From positions 62,001 to 126,000 of the forward strand of contig JADNYV010000024.1 of NCBI GenBank assembly GCA_015501055.1: DNA of 64,000 nt, in the 5' to 3' direction. The number at the start of each line of letters is the position of its first letter. The stretch's first letter is position 1. Shown piece by piece: positions 54,241-64,000 of the stretch. The DNA is from Mucidula mucida (Eukaryota; Basidiomycota; Agaricomycetes; Agaricales; Physalacriaceae). The position numbers and the translations under genes were made by a program. The notes under the pieces were generated by a model. The model saw nothing but the letters and a program-made list of their open reading frames with translations. It ran no database searches and had not been told where the DNA came from.

Positions 54241-56664
54241 ATGGGCTTCAAAGATACTGTCCTGTATCAGGTATGCTGTCGTCGTTATAGTGTTGTTGGT
54301 GCTCACTAGTAACGGAAATCCGTTAGGACATGACTCCGTCCCTACTGGCGGTGTCGTTATTCTCTTCTCTTGGTGCTTTCAGTTTTGGTTATGACAACAA
54401 CTGGTACGCCGGTGACTATGCGCTGGAAATCGCGTCTTAACCAGCCAAATAGGTGGGGAGGTGTCATTGGGGCGACCCAATTCGGCAAAGAGTTCGGTTC
54501 AGGTGAATGGCTCCGATTCAAATTCTCCGCGTCTGGCCTCCTGACGATTCCTCCGTAGGTTGGACAACATTGGACGATGGCACTCGGATACACGCGTTGT
54601 CTTCTTCGGATAAGAGTACAGGCACTGCACTTGGAACGGTACGTTTTTCTCACATTGAATTCTGCTTCTCTGTTCTTACCCACTGTCAGGCCGGAATCAT
54701 GATCGGTTGTATGATTGCTCCTTTCATCAACGAACGCTTCGGTCGGAGAATCTCTTTTGTCTCTCTTGGTGTTTTTGGGTGAGCCGTAATTAAACACCAC
54801 TGTAATTGTGACGCGACTTACATTGTATAGAATCATTGGAACTATTATTCAAGCCTGCTCGACCATCAAGTCTTCGTATTGGACGCTCATCGCTGGCAAG
54901 ATCATCGTCAACATAAGCGTCGGTATTGCATCTGCAATGACCGGTCTCTACCAGGCAGAATGTGCTCCCAGACGCATTCGAGGTGCCCTGGTCAATTTTT
55001 GTAGGTGCCTTCTCCGTTCCTTCCAGTCGCCTTTTGACCTTGGTCTCAGATACTGTCATTCAGAAGTGACTCAACGCATCTATACCATCTTGCACTGCGC
55101 CTGATTTTGGTTGTTTTAGCTTGGGAACGTTTTTGGGAAATGCAGTGATGTTTGGCGTTCATCTTCGCACTGACAGTCTCGTCTGGATGCTTCCTATTGA
55201 GTTGCAGTTCATCTTCCCTGTTGTTATCGCTCTGGGTAGTATATTCCTTCCCGAGTCACCTCGAGTAAGTCTCCGACCAATATGTTTGCGTCCACTAGAT
55301 TGACCTCGTCATTCAGTGGCTCATCCAGAAAGGACGGCTCGATGGTACGGAATTGATCTTTCTATTCTTTCCAGTCTGATTTCGGTCGCAGAGGCATGTA
55401 ACTCCTTGCGGCGGCTTCGTGGTCCCCATGCCGCGGACGCGGATATCCTGCTGAACTCGAAGATTCGTGTGGCTCATGAGCACGAGAAGGAGTTGACTAA
55501 GGGTGTTAGCTTCTTCCAGATCTTCCGAGGTTCGGATCTTCGACGTACTCTGATTGCTATTGGCATACAATGTTGCAGCAGGCACAGGGCATCAGTTTCA
55601 TGGTACGTCTATGGTATTTGCCTCCTTTACTGTACCAAACAATGACTTCCTCTCCAGAACGTGAGTAGCCAGCACCGATTCTGGTTAGTAGGTTCTGACG
55701 CTCTCATTAAGAACTATCTCAACACCACTGTAAGTGATAGTCCCTTGACCTCATTGTCTCTGACCCGCGCATAGCTTCTCAACCTGGGTTTTGAAAACAC
55801 TTACGAACTCCTCGTCGTCCTATACGCTTGCAAGCTGATCATATCGTTCGTTGGTGAGTAGTTACATGATCGCTGTCATCGTTTGGCGCTCAACGTGTCG
55901 CAGGCTTCTACCTTCCTGATCGCATTGGCCGTCGCCCTATTGTCTTTATCGGGTCTTCCGTCTTTTTGTTCTCGATGTTGACTGTCGCTGGTGTGGCGAC
56001 CGTCACGAACAGCAAGCCTACGGGTGCGCTGGGAAGATTAACGCTTGGAGGTGAGCATTACTCCTTGATACAGGCCATTGACTGATGAGGGATTGTCTGT
56101 AGCTGTTTTCATGTGGATCTTGATTGACTCCTTCACATGGGTGAGCATTTTGTGTCTCCTCCGAGCGAGGGCCGGTGTTTATTTGTGTATTAGTCGCCTA
56201 TGCCATGGACCATCGCTTCTGAAGTGTCAAGCAATCGCCTGCGTGGGAAGACTCTCGCTGCCGCTGCGTGGTCTGGTTTCGGTGTTGGTCTCATCTCCAA
56301 CCTGGGTACAATTCCTTTGTGCTCCTCGGCTTCAAGCAATGTGCTAACAACCCTCAGTGGTGCCGTATATCCAGGACGAAGGCTATGGAAACTTGCAAGG
56401 GCAAATCGCTTACCTCTGGGCTGGATTTTCTGTCGCAGCGTCAGTTCCTGCTTTCTTCTCTCTCTTTCTTGCGCTGGTACTAATACGATGAAGACTCTTC
56501 TTCGCCTTCTTCTTCGTTCCCGAACTAAAAGGTCGTTCGCTAGAAGAGCTGGATGTTCTGTTCTATAACAAGGTTCCGACACGCAGTTTGCTACGTATCA
56601 GATACCGCCTGAGACGAAGCCGAATGTTGAGGAAGAGGAGAAGGAGCATACAGAGCATGTTTGA
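54241..56664 (+). CDS. MFS sugar transporter, SP family
   Basis: Intron-rich gene (about 13 exons) for a 12-helix sugar:H+ symporter of the plasma membrane. Start MGFKDTVLYQ. Segments: LGAFSFGYDNN, GVIGATQFGKEFG, ALGTAGIMIGCMIAPF, NERFGRR (motif A), LYQAECAPRRIRGALVNF, GNAVMFGVHLRT, FLPESPR/WLIQKGRLD, LRRLRGPHA, KELTKGVSFFQIFRG, FYLPDRIGRRPIVF, PWTIASEVSSNRLRGKT, VVPYIQDEGYGNLQGQIA, YLWAGFSV and PELKGRSLEELDVLF, the PETKG-type signature. One base appears to be missing near 55571 (ATACAATGTTGCAGCAGG) relative to the family sequence, and the exon around 55100 (VNF to LGTFLGN) is poorly resolved. It may therefore be a recent pseudogene or contain sequence errors. Confidence 0.75.
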
Positions 56665-56910
56665 GATGTTGCTTGATGTACTTGTATTACAATAATGTCA
56701 GATTTTCTGAATACTACTACACCCTTCTTTTGATAAAGGGATGCGGGATTGTGTATAGGGGCCTTAACGCATCGCGTGACCGTGATTTCTTTCCTCCAGT
56801 CATCATCCCGGCGTCGTCGTTTTTTACTGTCTACGGGGTTTATTTCGAGTCTTTCAAGGTCTGTGCGATGCTGCTTGACATCTTTTCATTCGTTCAGACG
56901 TTTTTTTAGC

Positions 56911-57246
56911 ATGCCGCGTTACAAGAAGGGCCACACCAAAGCGAACCAAGCGCGCATGGCAAATCTACGACGTGGAAAGCAAGTCAAAGTAAACAAGGCG
57001 TCACCCGCTAGCATTGCTGAAGAACACCGCGAATTGGTCGAGGCGAATGAGGAGGATATCTCGCCGGCCGATACAGCGCTGAGCATGGCCGAACGACGGG
57101 CAGACTATGCGGAACAACAACTACAGGAGAAAGAGAAGCAGCTTAAAGCCGTTCAGCACCTCCTCGCAGATTCCCTTGATAGGGAGAAACGCCTCAAATG
57201 CGCCGCCGAAGCATCGAAGGAGAACTTGAATACGTTGGGGCTATAA
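56911..57246 (+). CDS. Basic/coiled-coil protein, paralog of 52946-53347
   Basis: A 111-residue open frame: MPRYKKGHTKANQARMANL, a basic linker, then DISPADTALSMAERRADYAE and a coiled coil (EKEKQLKAVQHLLADSLDR, EKRLKCAAEASKENL). The alignment to the ORF at 52946 covers the whole length, with K-K-G-x-T-K-A, (P)xDTxLSxxERRAD and DREKR as anchors. The upstream DNA is also similar (GCGTGACCGTGATTTC). The two copies flank the sugar transporter in the same orientation. No known domain; possibly a fragment of a dispersed repeat gene. Confidence 0.5.
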   Translation: MPRYKKGHTKANQARMANLRRGKQVKVNKASPASIAEEHRELVEANEEDISPADTALSMAERRADYAEQQLQEKEKQLKAVQHLLADSLDREKRLKCAAEASKENLNTLGL

Positions 57247-57367
57247 CGCGGCATGATGTGCCTACTCTCCTTCGTTGCGGATATCGGGGAAACAAGAAGC
57301 TTTTGGTGAGTATGGTTCCACGATGATATTGAGATAAATGCTCAAGAACTGTATAGATATGGGTGAA

Positions 57368-58220
57368 TCACGGATCGACCAACACTATTCGTACTCGTCG
57401 AATTAAATTGAAGAATGCTCGAATACGCGCGGCATGTTGATATCCGGCCCAACTTATGTATAGCACAAGTGCTGCAGCCACCGTTGCTCCAAGGATACTG
57501 GACGTCAAGGATGAGCTTCTTCGGCGATCCGGGGAGGAAGGCGATGGCGAAAGGCTAGAGGGGAGAACGATATGATGGCTTCCAAGGCGCTTCTGAGAGG
57601 AGGTCAGCAAAGGATAGTCCGCGCCGATACGAAAGCTGGCTACCATTAACAGTCTAGAAGCAGAGTCCAACGTGGTCTGCCAGTACGAGAGCCCTCCGTC
57701 TTCAGGAGGAAGATAATAATGCACTATAATCTTCCTCGAGTGCAGTCCATGCTCGTCTTTTAATTCAAGGATATCCCCGTCCTCTTCGTCCTCGATCGCG
57801 ACGGTCTCGACACGGAATTTATGGTGACATTCTATATCAGCAGGGGGCTCTACTTCCATCGGCACGGTTGTGACTTCACGTTGTACCTCTAAGTGAGCTC
57901 TGGTGAGCATTACAGTTGAAGACCACCCACCTGACACATTGATAGTCTCGCCAGGACCCAGTCTGCCTTTATTGGGGCGTACGATATATCCCTATTGGTA
58001 AGTTCAGCCATTGGCGCCAGATTTCACAGCTCAGCTAGCGCACCACAGCATGATTCGTCTTGACCTTGAAGGCAACCCCATAGTCGTTGGCATTGGTAAC
58101 GTCAAATGACCGCGTTTGGCTTTGCGTTAGGGGCCCTGTGCATGTTGAGCTGTCGCCACCAGTGGCAGTTCAAGACGTACGGGCAAAGTCCAGAGATGTC
58201 GACGAAAGCTGGACGGACAT
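57368..58220 (-). CDS. VAP-like MSP-domain protein, tail-anchored
   Basis: Start MSVQLSSTSLDFA (58220); after a 44-46-nt intron PLTQSQTRSFDVTNANDYGV and AFKVKTNHAV, then YIVRPNKGRLGPGETINVS, then EPPADIECHHKFRVETVAI. This is the MSP fold of VAMP-associated proteins (TNxNxxxVAFKVKT, RPNxGxxxPGE), which bind FFAT-motif partners and tether the ER to other membranes. The C-terminal half has an acidic stretch, a Ser-rich linker and one hydrophobic helix (SILGATVAAALVLYISWAGY) near the end. A short intron probably lies between INVS and VQREVTT; without it the frame stays open, so the border is uncertain. No extended coiled coil is seen before the anchor, unlike typical VAPs. Confidence 0.75.
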
Positions 58221-58407
58221 GGTCGCTGCCAGAACCAAAGACAAAGTCAATCGAAACGATCGATTGATACATGGGAAATCATGCGTCATAAAATGGGCGG
58301 CAGTAACCACGTACGTCTGTGGCCAGGAGCGCACCTCAAGCATCCTGTCGTTCCGACAATTATTTTGAACAGATAATGCGAGGTGATGGTCTTCCTTAGA
58401 CTCGACA

Positions 58408-58457
58408 CCAGTCACTTCGCCAGTTCGGTCCGATCAGACCCCTGGCGAAGCGACTGG
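58408..58457. repeat. 50-bp near-perfect hairpin
   Basis: Arms CCAGTCACTTCGCCAG (58408-58423) and CTGGCGAAGCGACTGG (58442-58457) are inverted with a single mismatch. The 18-bp loop contains a further GGTC/GACC pair. It lies between the start of the VAP-like gene and the start of the RecQ-like gene, 230 bp upstream of the latter. Confidence 0.8.
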
Positions 58458-58686
58458 AACATTTCGAGCCCTATTTGGCGGGGTCGGATTTTTTCCCACG
58501 ATTTAATGGGACTTTGACGTTTTGCCACCACCTCAAAGTTATAACTTTTTCCTTTCACCGCGAGCTTTTATCATATGATACTACCTGTCAATACAAGTCG
58601 AAGCACGTTTTTATTTTTTTGAAATTCGCGTTTCCGCCTGATACAGAACATGATCTTTGCCGACAAGTCACCCCTCATCCCCAACC

Positions 58687-61266
58687 ATGCCATTCACTCC
58701 TATACGCGAAATAGACCCCCAGCGCGCAGCGAGGACGCGAATGATGATGTCTAGAGTGTTTGGAGTGCCCACGCTACGCGATTTCCAGGAGGAAGCGGGG
58801 CAGAACGTGGTTAAGGGGATCAGCACATTTTTGGATGTGCCAACGGGTGGTGGCAAGACTCTGGCACTCTGGTATTCGCTCTTTTACCACATGGCTGGTG
58901 AAAGCGACGACGATGAAGGTGACAAGAGGATTGTAGTGGTCGTGGGTCCGCTGTCTGCGCTGATGGAAAGTCAGGCGAAGGAATTGAACGCGCTTGGTAT
59001 ACCAGCTGTTGCGTTCACCTCGAACACTAAAGACATGGACCAGAAGCTCGAGGTGTGTTCCCTATTTCTAAACTTAATTCATTTAACTCACGAGTAGTAG
59101 GATTTCTCGAAGAACAAGTATCGCGTTGGCCTTCTGGGACCCGAAATGGCAGACGATCCCCGCTTCAAAGCAGTCGTCCTCGACTCGCCCACTTTCCAGG
59201 ACAATATCATCCAGGCATCCATTGATGAAGGCCACACCATTACGGAATGGGGAACTGATGACTTTCGACCTGAATTCAGCAACCTGATCACTCTCCTCCG
59301 ACGTATGCCTACCGGAGTTCCTGTGCTCGTAGCCTCCGCGACGATGCCACCAGAAGTCATGGATGATATTCGCTTCAAGTTACAACTTGGGCAGAACACG
59401 GAAATTATTGCAGTATCCAACGAGAAGATGAACGTCGCGCTCTCGATCCGCATCCTCCAACATCCACAAACTACATATGCAGATTTGATCACCCTCTTCC
59501 CCCGTGATGGCACTTCACCATCCGATTTCCCCCAGACCCTCATTTATGTGAACAGCCGCAAGGTCGCCGAGGAAATACAGGACTTCCTTCGCAAGCACGC
59601 CCCCGACTGGATTCCTCCCGACGCGTTCGAATTCTACCACCGGCACATTGACGAGGAACAGAAGGTGACACTTCAGGAGCGAATCAGAGATGGCCGTGCT
59701 CGCGCCGTTGCAGCAACTGATGCTCTCGGCTTGGTTAGTTTGTTTTCTTTCCGACCTCTTCATATACTCACAGTTCAAGTAGGGCATGGATTTCCGACTT
59801 GTCAAACGTGTTTTCCTGTGGGGCGAGCCACGCACTTTTCTTTCACTGATCCAAAAGATTGGACGCTGTGTACGCGATTTCAGAGAACTCGGAGAGGCGA
59901 CACTGTACATCACGAAGGCTGCATATAATCAACACTGTTTGGAGTATGAGGCTGAGGGTGGAGATGATTCCGGTGATCCTGAGGAAGAGCAGAGTGATGA
60001 AGAAGATGATGACATGGTTCCTCGACCGGATCTTCACCACATCAACAGGGAAGCTGCTATTGAAGACGACGAGGATGAAGACACCACACCTGTAGTCCCA
60101 CAAAAGCGCGCGGCACCAGCACAGGGAGGCCGAGGACGTAAACGTCAAGCTAAGAACCTCATCGAGACTCGTGATCGCAAGTTTCTGTCCGCCTTCATCG
60201 CTACTGCTGCCTGCCGTCGTATTCCCTGGAATGTTTTCTTTGCGAACAAGGATAAAGGTATATTGTCCTTGTTGTTTCTCAGTATATTACTGATTCTTAT
60301 TAACAGTCAGTCTTGGAATTACCACGCCAGCCGGTGCTCGCTGCTGCGATAATTGCGAGCCAACCCGTTTCCCCGTAGAGACAGTTGTTTTCGGGGCCCC
60401 GCAAACCTTCAAGCCTCGCCGTGCTGCCAAGCCATCTGAGGAGCTCAGTGACGCTGTTGAAGTCGCACTTACGCGCTGGCGTTCCCGGACTATATCAACC
60501 AATTTCTCAGGACAACGCACGATTACCGGGAAGATGCTTCTCAACGATGTTCTAATCAATCAGATGGCTGGACGTGCGCGCGCTCTGACTGACGTGCGAA
60601 TCTTCGATGCCAACAACATCTCATGGGCGTGGGGACGTGCTAATAACTATCATTACGGCCGTCAGGTTATTGATGTGATTGGTGCTTTATTGATGGAGTA
60701 TCCGGAACCACAGGCTCTAGCAAGGGAGCAGGATGCTCGTGAGCACGCGTTCTCACAGTTACAGACAATGGCGCGTGGCGAGCATCATGCAAAGCTCGTC
60801 GCAATCTTCGACGCGTGCTACCATGCAGTTGAGTCACAGACGACAGAGAAGATGATCACCAAGGGCCGTGGTGCGAACCGGGTGTCAGAACCTGAACGCC
60901 GTTGTCGACTCTTCATGCAGCTACCGAAACGCAATGTATGCCATTTCTTTTACCTTAACACGACTCTCAGACTTCTTCTAGCATTGGCCAACATACTACG
61001 ATGTCATCAAGTCTCCGATCTCCATGGCGCACATCAAGAAACAGATTCACGCCGGCGTGACAAAGGGATACAATTCAGTAGCTGAGTTCTGGGCGGCATG
61101 GCGTCTTCTCTTTGATAATGCGCGTCTGTTCAACAACGAAGCATCTCAAGTCTACGATGATGCCAATACTCTACAAGCAGTCTTGGAAGAGAAACTGGTA
61201 TCATTAGCTGTCGAACATGGATTTGCTGCTGAATTAGAGCATGTATCTAATACCATTCAATTATAG
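58687..61266 (+). CDS. RecQ-like DNA helicase with C-terminal bromodomain
   Basis: About 750 residues in five or six exons. Superfamily-2 helicase: LRDFQEEAGQNVVKG at the Q-motif side, motif I VPTGGGKTL, VVVVGPLSALMESQAKE (Ia), motif II IDEGHTITEWGTDDFRP, motif III VLVASATMPP, LIYVNSRKVAEEIQDFL (IV), VAATDALGL/GMDFR (V), and QKIGRCVRD (VI). An acidic/basic linker follows (PEEEQSDEEDDD, RGRKRQ), then a RecQ zinc-like pair (ATAACRRIPWNVFF, ARCCDNCEP) and a winged-helix-like region (ITGKMLLNDVLI). The last 90 residues are a bromodomain: YYDVIKSPISMAHIKKQI, GYNSVAEFWAAW, LFDNARLFNNEASQVYDDA, including the acetyl-lysine-binding Asn. RecQ and bromodomain are not usually fused. The convergent DUF6589-like gene overlaps its stop codon. 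A role in recognising acetylated chromatin while unwinding DNA is inferred. Confidence 0.85.
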
Positions 61267-64000
61267 ATCCATATTCGAAACAAACTCCTCTGCTTGCCCC
61301 ATCATCATATCACGATGTTCATATGATTCGCGTTCGTCGATGTCCATTGCTAAATCATCCTCATCAGCTTCATACTCCTCGTCCTCGTCCTCAGATTCTA
61401 TCTCCTTATTTGCATCAATCGTGGAGTCTATTGGTCCAGCGGTACCCATATTCGTGGCACGGCGATTGTCATCACTGTACTTGGCGAATGCCGTCCGTGA
61501 ATTGACATATTTCGAACCCTCGAACAATAGGTCCCGAGCTTCATCGACGTGAGCGTTCTGAGCGCGATTCCGGATGTATACCTGGATATTATCAGCGGCC
61601 AAGGCCTCAGCAAGCGCGTCGACCTCCTTGTCCATATTCGGAATAGTATGCTTCTCGCCATAGAAAGGGATCTTGTAGGCTTTTTCGACGGTACGCATGG
61701 CATCGCGCAGAGAGAAGATGCAGACGGTAATCATGGACAGCCAATCCCAGCTCCGATTGACACCTTTGGCATTGTAAATGACCTATATTGATGTGAGGAC
61801 TAACTTGTGGCGTGAATTCTCCGCTGTCTCACCTTGGCCCAGAAGTTCTGGTGTTCTTGAAGCAGGTCTACCTCTTTGAAACGACCCCAAAGACCAGTGA
61901 TGTTTACAAGCCAGTTGTGAAGAAAATAGGCTCTGTATAATCCGTGTATCAGTTCCCTGTGAGAATGAGAATGATGAACATACTTCAGCTTAGGATCATA
62001 AGAGTCGAGCCGTGCAAGGGTCTCAAAAATAGCATCGGCGTACTTAGGCATCGTCTTGGGTGTCCGCATCATGACCATCCACATCCGTAGCACCAGAATC
62101 ACTCGGCCGATGTCCCCACTCTTGATCGCATAGACGAGAACACTGTACCAGAGCATGTCACGGTTTTGAAGGATAGCATTCTCGAAAATAGTATCTCTCT
62201 CCTCCTCTGCTTTCTCGTGAACTTCGTCGTAGGCAGCTGTGGTGAAGAGCTGATCAAAGGCTTTCTGGGCTACATCGTCAAACTCCTCCATTGTGGCATC
62301 CTCGGCCCAGGCGTCGAGATCCTCCTGTTCACAAAAGATTCGAAATGCATCCTTGATATGCCCTGCGAGAGAGATCTCCAACAGCTCGTGTGATGGCTTC
62401 CACCGCGTGGATTTCTGCTTCTTCCATCCCGCGGTCATATTTTTGCGCTTGAGTAACCGATTGTTCTCCCACCACAAGCCCGATGCAGCACCGGTCTTAT
62501 TCCAATGCTCGTTGACCACCATACGGCAACCAGCCATCTTTGCATGAAAGAGTCCAAAGCGTCGTATGACCATCTTCAATCCTTCAATTTCGCCCGGCGA
62601 ATTTCGTCGTGCCGATTCAATCTGAGACAGGTCAGTCAATGCGCGCGGGATACAAAGACAACGGACCTTGTCAATGAGTGATGCCGTTAGAAGATCTCCA
62701 TCCGCAAAGATAAGTCCATGAGCGCGAATCTCCTCGTTCGTCACGCCTAGCTGCTTGAGGATCGTAAGGTAGACGCGAATGGTACCGTCAATACTAGACT
62801 CGTCCTCGTGCATTGCTGGAAGCGGATATTGCTCTGTCTTGTGAAGAGCTATCTTGATAACCTCGGGACACTCGCGAAAGCTCTTCTTCAGATGACCTAG
62901 ACCGGCGATAACATCAAGCGCAATCTTCTTCAACTGCCAAAGACTGCATTCCTCCAACTTGACTGCGTCCTCCGGTGAGATCATGGCCTGCTCGGGTGTC
63001 CAGCTCTCTAACGATTTGGTTGAGGTGCGGGGTGGTTTTATATCGAGAGGAAGCGTGCCATGGGGAACGGTACCACCAGTGAAGGGATCGTGTAATGGAA
63101 TGAGGGTTGCCGTTGTGCCGTTGTCGAAATGATTAGCTGAGTTAAAGCGTTGGGCCTCAACGTTGAACGCAATGTTGAGGTTATCCCAAACAATAGAGCA
63201 CATGCACGACTTGATGACTTCTTTGAATTTGCGGATTCCTTCCAACGAAAGTGTCTCGACGTGGTCAAGAATCGCGCCGTATGAGGTGGAAAGACCCGCG
63301 TGCGATAGGACTTCAATTTGACGTTTGGCGGCTCCCGAACCGAGTAGGAAGAGACCGATAACGGTCTGAAAATTATTCGAGCGTTGGGAACGTAAAACAG
63401 CTAGCATTGCGCAGATGGTGGCGAAGACCTAAGATGCGGAGAAGAATGCGGGGTAAATTGATGGGATCAATATGGCTTTAAACTGAACTCTCACCAGTCC
63501 TTTCTCGCGTCGCGTTTGGTTCTTCTTCTTTCCTGTCTCCTTTGGATCCGTCACAGGCTCCGCGTCTGCTCCAGTGACCGTAGTCAGAATCTCCCAAAGA
63601 CTGGGTGCGAGCGTAGGCAAAAGGCCGGCCAGCTTCTCCACGGAAAACGTCGACAATAGCTCAGTGACCGAAGTCTTTGAATCGCGCGCAAGATGTGCTT
63701 GGATCGCCTTTCCTTCCTCTGCAAGGGTTTTCGACAGCTTCTCCGAAATAAACTCGTTCATACACCCTGGTGACCGCTCATCCATTTTCCTCGCCAAGTC
63801 GTCTCCGTGGTCACGGAAGAATCGCGTGAGGTTAGCAGCTACCTGCGGGTCGCCTTTACGCATGAGGAGGGAATCGACAAAATGGGTCATGCTCTTGAAT
63901 CCAAAACCGCCGCTCTCAGCGGGCACCGTGAGCAGCTTGAAGACATGGTGAGCAGTGTCGCGGTCTTTGGCATCTTGAACTTCCTTTTGTGTGGCCGCTT
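61261..64000 (-). CDS. Large fungal DUF6589-like protein (5' end outside window)
   Basis: At least 760 residues, partial at the window edge. Exons at 63429 upwards, 62700-63400, 61990-62640, 61850-61930 and 61261-61790, with short introns. The N-terminal part is helical (FKSMTHFVDSLLMRKGD). The central core has VFATICAMLAVLRSQRSNNF, IVWDNLNIAFNVEAQRF, NHFDNGTTATLIPL, HGLIFADGDLLTASLIDKV, GLFHAKMAGCRMVVNEHW, and GDIGRVILVLRMWMVM. The C-terminus is acidic (ESEDEDEEYEADEDDLAMDI). These blocks fit the fungal family I know as DUF6589, from memory. The spaced acidic residues in WDNLN and DGDLLT, on strand-like segments, would suit an RNase H-fold nuclease, but that is inference. Its stop codon interleaves with that of the convergent RecQ-bromodomain gene. 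Confidence 0.7.

Noticed and set aside
1..64000. CRISPR arrays, bacterial operons, riboswitches
   Set aside because: None seen; the sequence is eukaryotic with spliceosomal introns.

Overview
This window is nuclear DNA of a filamentous basidiomycete, most likely an agaricomycete. Genes have many short introns (about 45-60 nt, GT-AG, with a few probable GC-AG), tRNA genes carry fungal-type introns, and the families present fit that group: paralogous FAD-linked oxidases, F-box and 2OG-Fe(II) oxygenase relics, a Ngaro-type tyrosine-recombinase retrotransposon, and a fungal RecQ-like helicase beside a large fungal protein that I tentatively assign to DUF6589. No bacterial operon structure is present. 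Splice sites were read by eye, so exon ends are approximate unless given explicitly.

Layout. (1) 1-21.6 kb: two expanded secreted-protein families are interspersed. One is an unrecognised small secreted 4-cysteine family (SSP): copies at 1.3-2.0 kb (minus) and in a tandem array at 16.3-21.6 kb (plus), where three of five copies are broken. The other is a berberine-bridge-enzyme-like FAD oxidase family (BBE-like a and b). BBE-a is split in its last exon by a 7.4-kb Ngaro-like retrotransposon (2531-9932) whose split direct repeats look identical by eye and whose removal would restore the reading frame. A monothiol glutaredoxin lies at 15.2 kb.

(2) 21.8-27 kb: an AT-rich island with a tRNA-Met, two MITE-like elements (one with hAT-type ends and an 8-bp target duplication), an F-box relic and a decayed 2OG-Fe(II) oxygenase. 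(3) 27.6-36.2 kb: ordinary genes: an Ala/Pro-rich secreted protein with Kex2-like sites, tRNA-Thr, a DHA2-type MFS exporter, a single-pass membrane protein, a conserved fungal protein with a Ser/Pro-rich tail, and a Chz1-like histone chaperone. 36.2-39.5 kb is without recognised genes. (4) 39.5-49.2 kb: three more BBE-like oxidases (c, d, e) with a kinase-like gene between c and d. (5) 49.4-58.2 kb: tRNA-Tyr, a Hac1/XBP1-type bZIP gene, an NmrA-like reductase, a sugar transporter flanked by two paralogous coiled-coil ORFs, and a VAP-like MSP protein.

(6) 58.4-64 kb: the most unusual locus. A RecQ-like helicase ending in a bromodomain faces a large DUF6589-like protein that runs off the window. 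Their stop codons interleave (61261-61266), and a 50-bp near-perfect hairpin lies upstream of the helicase. I propose this as a candidate two-gene mobile or genome-defence module.
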